Shown: piece by piece, positions 23,011 to 27,397 of the stretch
Layout: each line of letters begins with the position of its first letter
Position numbering within the stretch: position 1 is the stretch's first letter
Translations under genes and position numbers: made by a program
Notes under the pieces: generated by a model
Database searches by the model: none
Seen by the model: only the letters and a program-made list of their open reading frames with translations
Told to the model about the DNA's origin: nothing
DNA from: an uncultured Lachnospiraceae bacterium
Lineage (GTDB): Bacteria; Bacillota; Clostridia; Lachnospirales; Lachnospiraceae
Reading direction: 5' to 3'
Length of the DNA: 27,397 nucleotides
Assembly (NCBI GenBank): GCA_910585545.1
Contig: CAJUFN010000025.1
Location: 1 to 27,397 of the forward strand

Positions 23011-24627
23011 TCACTCCTTTTCTTTTTCGTCTCTTTTACCGGTAAAAAATGGGATTCCAATGATCAGAGGCGCTGTATAAAGCAAATGCATAATATATCT
23101 TCCAAGCGCACAAGGAGACAGCACACATAATAGGATACTTCCCACAACCGGCAGCATCATGATCAGATTCTTTGAACGTTTCCGAAAGATTACCCAAAAC
23201 ATAAAAACCGGGATCCACCAGGAAAAAATAACAACTTGAAAAAGCAATCGGATTCCCCACGTATTACTCAGTCGGTTATAGCCTTCCGAGAAATAATAGT
23301 GAATCGTCGAAAGCTGTTTCGGTTGGTAAATGATCTGTTCTTTCAATCCACTTCCGGAATCCGGAAAAAATTCCAATGCCTTTGCCGGTATAAAGTATCC
23401 CAGACAGGTTCCCAGTGTAGCTTCTATATAAGTCAGCGGATGTTTTAATCCCTGACTGATCCAAGTCTTTAAATAAGAATGAAACAATTCTTGGTCAATT
23501 TCCTGGATTCCATAATTATTATATAAAGGACTTTCAAATTTCACCGGATCCTGCACGTTAAGCATATATCTTTCTGCAAGCGTATCATAATTCAAAAGAG
23601 CATCAATTACCTCACGCTCTTCCTTAGACACCTCTTCTCCATGATCCACCACGTATTTTGCTGTCTGCTGAAAAAGGATACCCAGTATTTCCTGCTTTCC
23701 TCCCGGAAGACAGGAAATCAACGGAAACAAAACTTTCGGAATCAGAAGCACAGTCACAAGGGCCGGCAGTAAAAATGCCGTGCAAATAAATTTCCAGTTT
23801 TTTCTGCAATAAAAGAATAGAAAAAACGCAGTAAAGATCAATAAATATGCCCCGGTCTTTTTTGTCAGGGAACAAAACAAGGAGAGAAAGAAAAATACCC
23901 ACATTTTCTTCCAAGACATCTTCTCCAGACTGTCAGCAACAAACTCCAGAAACAAGACGAACCATAAAACATATATCCACGAATAAAGGGAATCTTTTAG
24001 CATGGTAACTGCATACTGCGGAATAGGCGGATAACATGCAAAAAACAAAACAGCAATAAAACAATAAAAGTTTTTGATCCCTCTTCGTTTCAGGAATACG
24101 CAAGAATAGGAAAAAACAGCTGCCGTCATTATACACTGTATGATAATAAAGAGAAAACATCCTGCGTTCGAAGAATCGAAGAGTTGCTGCCCCATCCAGA
24201 TAAAGCCTCCAAAAATCAACGTATCAAAAACAGGATGGTGATCCAGTAAAAGTGTTTTTCCCTGGATATAATTCAGAAACATTTCAATCTGTGTTGACGT
24301 ATCACCAAAGCTGGTCCCCGGATAATACGCAATTATATATGGAATCCATGCTGCTAAAATCACTCCAAAACTAATAAGAAACATTTTTCGTGTATCATTA
24401 AATTTTCCGGGGAAATCTGCAATTCCGGAAATAGAAATTTTTCTGTCTGCCGAAGAAAAGATATGAAAAATAACTTTCATTATACCTGCTGTTATCCCTG
24501 TCAGAAAAACTATGGATATAACAGAAAAAAAGACGCTATTTCCAAAAAGAAAGGTTGTCCGATATACATTCATTGATGTAACAGACACCAATGCCATAAC
24601 AAAAGAACATACTAATAATTGTATCAT
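23011..24627 (-). CDS. DUF6020-type polytopic membrane protein, putative GT-C glycosyltransferase (copy 2)
   Basis: 538 residues from the ATG at 24627 (AAGGAG nine bases upstream; the frame opens two codons earlier at a GTG). It is polytopic, with the same ordered blocks as the downstream paralog: YYPGTSFGDTS (D109), DHHPVFD (129-135), LKDSLYSW and FQQTAKYVVDHGEEVSKEE. The loops between differ widely, which suggests different acceptors or linkages. It is the first gene of the cluster and sits directly behind its promoter. A sugar-transfer role on the outer membrane face is inferred from the GT-C-like loop and the GtrB/GtrA neighbours. Confidence 0.8.
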   Translation of the reverse strand: MIQLLVCSFVMALVSVTSMNVYRTTFLFGNSVFFSVISIVFLTGITAGIMKVIFHIFSSADRKISISGIADFPGKFNDTRKMFLISFGVILAAWIPYIIAYYPGTSFGDTSTQIEMFLNYIQGKTLLLDHHPVFDTLIFGGFIWMGQQLFDSSNAGCFLFIIIQCIMTAAVFSYSCVFLKRRGIKNFYCFIAVLFFACYPPIPQYAVTMLKDSLYSWIYVLWFVLFLEFVADSLEKMSWKKMWVFFFLSLFCSLTKKTGAYLLIFTAFFLFFYCRKNWKFICTAFLLPALVTVLLIPKVLFPLISCLPGGKQEILGILFQQTAKYVVDHGEEVSKEEREVIDALLNYDTLAERYMLNVQDPVKFESPLYNNYGIQEIDQELFHSYLKTWISQGLKHPLTYIEATLGTCLGYFIPAKALEFFPDSGSGLKEQIIYQPKQLSTIHYYFSEGYNRLSNTWGIRLLFQVVIFSWWIPVFMFWVIFRKRSKNLIMMLPVVGSILLCVLSPCALGRYIMHLLYTAPLIIGIPFFTGKRDEKEKE

Positions 24628-24678
24628 CAACACTTTCTCCTTATCTTATAGCTTGATTTTTAACAATTTATCTTTCTA

Positions 24679-24706
24679 ATTATAACATCTCATTATTCAA
24701 ATTCAA
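24679..24706 (-). promoter_or_regulatory. Extended -10 promoter of the glycosylation cluster
   Basis: TATAAT (24684-24679) is preceded by TG at the extended -10 position, with TTGAAT (24706-24701) 16 bases upstream. The start would be near 24672, about 45 bases before the first gene. The divergent lysin control region begins within 90 bases. Confidence 0.7.
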
Positions 24707-24792
24707 GTTTTACTTCCTAAAAAGGAAAATTTCCCCCATAATTGGAATTTTTCTCCATATTTCTATCATCAAAATTCTATATATGCTCATTT

Positions 24793-24806
24793 CGAACATA
24801 TGTTTC
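24793..24806. promoter_or_regulatory. LexA (SOS) box
   Basis: CGAACATATGTTTC matches the Bacillus-type LexA consensus CGAACRNRYGTTYC at every position. It lies 190 bases before the lysin start and just upstream of a possible extended -10, so it is placed to repress the lysin until DNA damage. It is about 120 bases upstream of the start of the divergent glycosylation operon and less likely to control it. Confidence 0.7.
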
Positions 24807-24812
24807 ACCCAA

Positions 24813-24826
24813 ATCACATTTGTGAT
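24813..24826. other. Second operator-like palindrome upstream of the lysin
   Basis: ATCACA and TGTGAT flank two bases. A further ATCACA half-site occurs at about 24863. It overlaps the proposed promoter and may bind another repressor. No regulator gene for it is recognised. Confidence 0.35.
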
Positions 24827-24831
24827 ATGCT
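24823..24831 (+). promoter_or_regulatory. Possible extended -10 of the lysin gene
   Basis: TG-A-TATGCT, with a poor -35 (TTTCAC, 24803-24808) 17 bases upstream that overlaps the LexA box. TAGGAT at 24831-24836 is an alternative. The 150 bases between here and the gene hold no other recognised feature, apart from a GGGAGG site at about 24880 with no start codon in range. Confidence 0.35.
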
Positions 24832-24995
24832 AGGATAACGTCATTGGAAAATGTATCACAAATTTTTAATTTCAACGAAGGGAGGTAAAAAGATATAGAA
24901 AAATACATTTGACACCAATGTGCAGGAACATAAGTTCGACACAAAGAACAGTGGGCATAGGAATACCCAAATTAACAATAGAAAGGAGACAAAAT

Positions 24996-25895
24996 ATGGG
25001 AACACAGTGTGGATGGGCAAGCCATGATGAAAATGGAAATTTTAGCGGTGGAAGTGCTGGTGATCAAACCGGACAAGAAGTAAAACTCGGAAATTGGTAT
25101 AATTTCGGTCAAAACACCGTCTTAAGATTTAATGACAGATCAGTCGCGTCAAGAGCCGCTACCGTGATGAAAAACATCTGCAATAATAATCATGTCGGAT
25201 ATGATCAATCGCAACGAACCACTTTATACACACAGCTAAAAAATGTCGGCTGGGATGTATCAAAATTAACTGCAAATTGCGAATGTGATTGTTCTTCACT
25301 AATTGCCGTAGTTTTAAATGCGGTAGGAATTAATGTTAGCAAAGATATTTATACCGGAAATATGGTAACTGCAATTATGAATACCGGAAAATTTACAAAG
25401 CTGACAGACAGTAAATATACCAGTTCAGACCAGTGGCTTCAGGTTGGAGACATAATGGTAAAATCCGGAGATCATACTATAATGGCAGTCGAAAATGGAA
25501 TTAATAGTGGAGGTGAAAATATGCCAAACGAAGGCGTAACAATTGTAAGAAAAATGAAACCAGGGGCCGCTTATCTTTATTGCGATGCTCCAATATATAA
25601 GGAAGACTTCTCGACCGTGATTATTAACGGAAAGAAAGGTGACCATGTAACAATTTTGGACACCGGAACTGATGGTGTTAAAGTCCGTTACAATCAGACT
25701 ATAGGATATATGTATTGCAAGTATCTTATGCCCTATATCAGAGTTGGTGAATTGGTCGAGGCAGTTGTCGATTTCACCGTGACCATCAAAAAGGGAACGG
25801 TACTAAAATCTGTTGATACCGGATATCTGGGAAATTTAGCAGTCATTGAAAGCGGAAGCATTGCCATTGATGATAGATATGTCCAGAAACTTTAG
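24996..25895 (+). CDS. Lysin-like Cys peptidase (NlpC/P60-CHAP type) with C-terminal SH3-like region
   Basis: 299 residues; the ATG has AAAGGAG seven bases upstream. The N-terminal 170 residues match phage-type peptidoglycan hydrolases of Clostridia: CGWASHDENG, SGGSAGDQTGQEV, NNNHVGYDQSQR, then the nucleophile region CECDCSSLIAVVLNAVG (likely C99) and GDIMVKSGDHTIMAVENG with the catalytic His (H160). The rest contains SH3-like strands (VTILDTGTDGVKVRYNQTIGYMYCKYL), probably for wall binding. There is no signal peptide or membrane segment, so release would need a holin, lysis or another route. It is the only plus-strand gene, has no phage genes around it and sits behind a LexA box. Confidence 0.85.
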   Translation: MGTQCGWASHDENGNFSGGSAGDQTGQEVKLGNWYNFGQNTVLRFNDRSVASRAATVMKNICNNNHVGYDQSQRTTLYTQLKNVGWDVSKLTANCECDCSSLIAVVLNAVGINVSKDIYTGNMVTAIMNTGKFTKLTDSKYTSSDQWLQVGDIMVKSGDHTIMAVENGINSGGENMPNEGVTIVRKMKPGAAYLYCDAPIYKEDFSTVIINGKKGDHVTILDTGTDGVKVRYNQTIGYMYCKYLMPYIRVGELVEAVVDFTVTIKKGTVLKSVDTGYLGNLAVIESGSIAIDDRYVQKL

Positions 25896-25896
25896 T

Positions 25897-25939
25897 AAAA
25901 ATATGCCTGCATTTCGTTTTGAAGTTCAGGCATATTTTT
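25897..25939. terminator. Bidirectional intrinsic terminator
   Basis: Perfect 13-bp stem, arms 25897-25909 and 25927-25939, starting one base after the lysin stop. T-runs close it in both directions, so it can serve the lysin on the plus strand and the converging toxin-antitoxin operon, which ends 29 bases away. Confidence 0.85.
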
Positions 25940-25967
25940 ACTATTTTGCAATTCTCTATCATCAATG

Positions 25968-26600
25968 TTACTCAAACAACTCGGACACATCGCATTTTAA
26001 GGCTTTGGCAAGACGCATCACAATATCAAACTGTGCCTTATTCAAGTCTTTGCTTTTCCGTTCGTATGCACGAATCGTGTTGAGTGAAACACCGGATTCA
26101 TTGGCAAGCGCCTCTTGAGTTAGTCCGCGATATTTTCTGGCTGTTTTCAGCTTGCTTTCACTTTTGGAAAAATGAGCATCAAGAACCTCATAACTTTTTT
26201 GAATATCCGCTTCATGAAGTGTTCCATAAAGCCCGATAAACTCATCATAGGAAACAGTCTCTAATATACTCTTGAAAGCGCGACCGGAATACCATTGATA
26301 ATGCGTCAGCATCCACCCTACCCAATATACATCGCTGCGGTCGTAACTCTCAATAAGTTCAGTGACATAAATTTGTCCGGTGGTCTTCTCCATAACCTCC
26401 AAAAATAATTCCAAACCACTTTTTCCTGCAATGTATTTGGGGCTGCCGTTTTCAATCTGTTCGGCAACATCGGATTGAATAAAGCGTTTCAGGAACTCCG
26501 TGCCATTCATTCCAAACTCCAAAACTGCATCATGAAGCATATTCCCAACAGCACGTGAAGACTTATTCAAATATAACTGACTGTAAGCGTGGGTCATCAT
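25968..26600 (-). CDS. HTH protein, probable antitoxin of the DUF3990 toxin
   Basis: 210 residues. The C-terminal 65 residues are an XRE-type helix-turn-helix (LKTARKYRGLTQEALANESGVSLNTIRAYERKS). The N-terminal 140 residues form an all-alpha domain (DVYWVGWMLTHYQWYSGRAFKSI, LYGTLHEADIQK) that I know only from proteins beside such toxins in Clostridia. The ATG at 26600 lies 38 bases inside the toxin gene with AGGGAGG nine bases upstream, so antitoxin is made from the toxin mRNA. The likely role is toxin neutralisation by the N-terminal domain and operon repression by the HTH at two palindromes in the promoter. Inferred from family and context. Confidence 0.82.
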   Translation of the reverse strand: MMTHAYSQLYLNKSSRAVGNMLHDAVLEFGMNGTEFLKRFIQSDVAEQIENGSPKYIAGKSGLELFLEVMEKTTGQIYVTELIESYDRSDVYWVGWMLTHYQWYSGRAFKSILETVSYDEFIGLYGTLHEADIQKSYEVLDAHFSKSESKLKTARKYRGLTQEALANESGVSLNTIRAYERKSKDLNKAQFDIVMRLAKALKCDVSELFE

Positions 26601-27264
26601 GTTTCATATCCTCCCTCAGAATATCAAGAACAAAAATATCATCCATAAGCTGCTGTAAATTCTTTTTCTTGTTCTTGTAATCAGCTCTTGCGTTTTGATC
26701 TCTTTCTGCCCGTCTGCAATAGTATTTACGATAATCGGCGACTTCGTACTCGATAAACTCAATCTGCTGAAAAGAGCGTTTGGAGAGTAAGACGACCTGT
26801 TCCCCAAGAGTACCTAGCTGCATAGCAAGGTTTAAGTCTCGCAGCGAAATAGTATTGTTCACAAAATCTTCTGCAAAAGAAAAATAGGAATCGTCTGCAC
26901 GATAGCCAATCATCACATCAACATCCGTTGTATCCGGCATAAAGCGGTTAAGGATAAATTCTCTTGCGTTGTTGCCAACGGGCGAATTGATGTCAAATTT
27001 TCTGTGGGCAAGCAGAATCGCAAGCCAGTTGAGGATATTATACGCTCCCTTGGTCAAGTGCATGACATTCATTCCCTCAAGCAGCAGACGATACTTATTA
27101 GCATACCCGTCATTTTTTACAGGACAAGCCCATTCCTTTGCAAGTTCAATATTTTCGGTGCAGTAAAAACCCTGTCCGTAATCATTGTATTTCTTACCTA
27201 TGCCGAACTTTGGCACCTCAACGATTTGCTGAGAGCCGTGGTAAATAATCAAATCCGATTTCAT
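26563..27264 (-). CDS. DUF3990-type toxin, ADP-ribosyltransferase-like
   Basis: 233 residues. The N-terminal part carries the DUF3990 pattern: IIYHGS (H9-G10), KYNDYGQGFYCTENIELAKEWA (28-46) and, later, LGEQVVLLSKRSF. In the ART clan the His-Gly, the Tyr/Phe-rich strand and a late acidic or polar residue form the NAD pocket, so an NAD-using toxin is expected; which residue replaces the classical Glu cannot be settled here. The C-terminal 60 residues are charged and helical. The start has CGGAGGTG four bases upstream. It is first in the operon, ahead of its antitoxin and behind an operator-bearing promoter. Target unknown. Confidence 0.85.
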   Translation of the reverse strand: MKSDLIIYHGSQQIVEVPKFGIGKKYNDYGQGFYCTENIELAKEWACPVKNDGYANKYRLLLEGMNVMHLTKGAYNILNWLAILLAHRKFDINSPVGNNAREFILNRFMPDTTDVDVMIGYRADDSYFSFAEDFVNNTISLRDLNLAMQLGTLGEQVVLLSKRSFQQIEFIEYEVADYRKYYCRRAERDQNARADYKNKKKNLQQLMDDIFVLDILREDMKHDDPRLQSVIFE

Positions 27265-27281
27265 AAGACACCTCCGATATC

Positions 27282-27293
27282 ATACCCTGGTAT
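27282..27293. promoter_or_regulatory. Operator palindrome 1 of the toxin-antitoxin operon
   Basis: Minus strand ATACCAGGGTAT: perfect 5-bp arms around AG. It lies at about +2 to +13 of the predicted transcript. Its centre is 26 bases from that of palindrome 2. Confidence 0.6.
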
Positions 27294-27301
27294 TAGTTTT
27301 T

Positions 27302-27330
27302 ATTGTAATACTCTAGTATCAGTTTGTCAA
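27302..27330 (-). promoter_or_regulatory. Sigma-A promoter of the toxin-antitoxin operon
   Basis: Perfect TTGACA (27330-27325), a 17-base spacer and TACAAT (27307-27302), with the start near 27295. Such a strong promoter ahead of a toxin implies tight repression, which the embedded palindromes can supply. Confidence 0.85.
27308..27319. promoter_or_regulatory. Operator palindrome 2 of the toxin-antitoxin operon
   Basis: Minus strand ATACTAGAGTAT: perfect 5-bp arms around AG, the same form as palindrome 1. It fills the spacer right up to the -10, so a bound HTH protein would block RNA polymerase. Confidence 0.6.
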
Positions 27331-27397
27331 TAATAATCACTTCTTGAGTTTCCGCAGATTTATCCACAGAACCCTAATACCTTCAGCTTTATTATAA

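Noticed and set aside
27337..27396. Short open frame at the right edge, ending in VLWINLRKLKK and a stop
   Set aside because: Only 19 codons are visible, running off the window. It could be the C-terminus of an upstream gene, but the evidence is too thin to call.
1..27397. CRISPR arrays, tRNA or rRNA genes, insertion sequences
   Set aside because: No regularly spaced direct repeats with unique spacers, no cloverleaf or rRNA-like stretch, and no transposase-like frame were found.

Overview
The window reads as chromosomal DNA of a low-to-mid GC Gram-positive anaerobe of the Clostridia, most likely Lachnospiraceae. This is an inference from the protein families (a DUF6145-type protein beside coaX, DUF6017/DUF6075/DUF3970 accessory proteins, DUF6020 membrane proteins), strong GGAGG ribosome binding sites, sigma-A promoters of the TTGACA-17-TATAAT type and an S-box (SAM-I) riboswitch in front of metK. 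Almost everything is on the minus strand. The only convincing plus-strand gene is a lysin at 24996-25895. No tRNA, rRNA, CRISPR array or insertion sequence was seen.

Region 1 (1 to about 5600) looks like one end of an integrated plasmid- or ICE-type element. In transcription order it carries DUF6075, DUF3970, ParA, ParB, a DUF6017 replication-type protein, two unrecognised proteins and, from its own promoter, a SAM-dependent methyltransferase cut by the window edge. It stops right against the 3' end of lysS. The junction zone holds three 11-bp tandem repeats and a strong minus-strand terminator.

Region 2 (5600-11131) is housekeeping: greA-lysS from a near-consensus promoter, and argF-DUF6145-coaX-dusB from another. 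Region 3 (11153-17225) has a SleB-type cell-wall hydrolase with a WalR-like box in its leader. It is followed by a five-gene unit, histidine kinase, response regulator, ktrB, ktrA and an rRNA/tRNA methyltransferase, with a promoter at one end and a terminator at the other. Region 4 (17317-19918) is metK-galM under a SAM-I riboswitch.

Region 5 (19968-24706) is an envelope-glycosylation cluster: two paralogous polytopic DUF6020 proteins, a GtrB-like GT2 glycosyltransferase between them and a GtrA-like flippase, all from one promoter. Region 6 (24707-27397) is accessory. It has a lysin-like Cys peptidase without a signal peptide behind an exact Bacillus-type LexA (SOS) box. Converging on it is a toxin-antitoxin pair (DUF3990 ADP-ribosyltransferase-like toxin plus HTH protein) whose promoter carries two 12-bp palindromic operators.

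The strongest candidates for something under-described are the SOS-controlled orphan lysin, the DUF3990/HTH pair with its operator layout, and the double-DUF6020 Gtr-type cluster.
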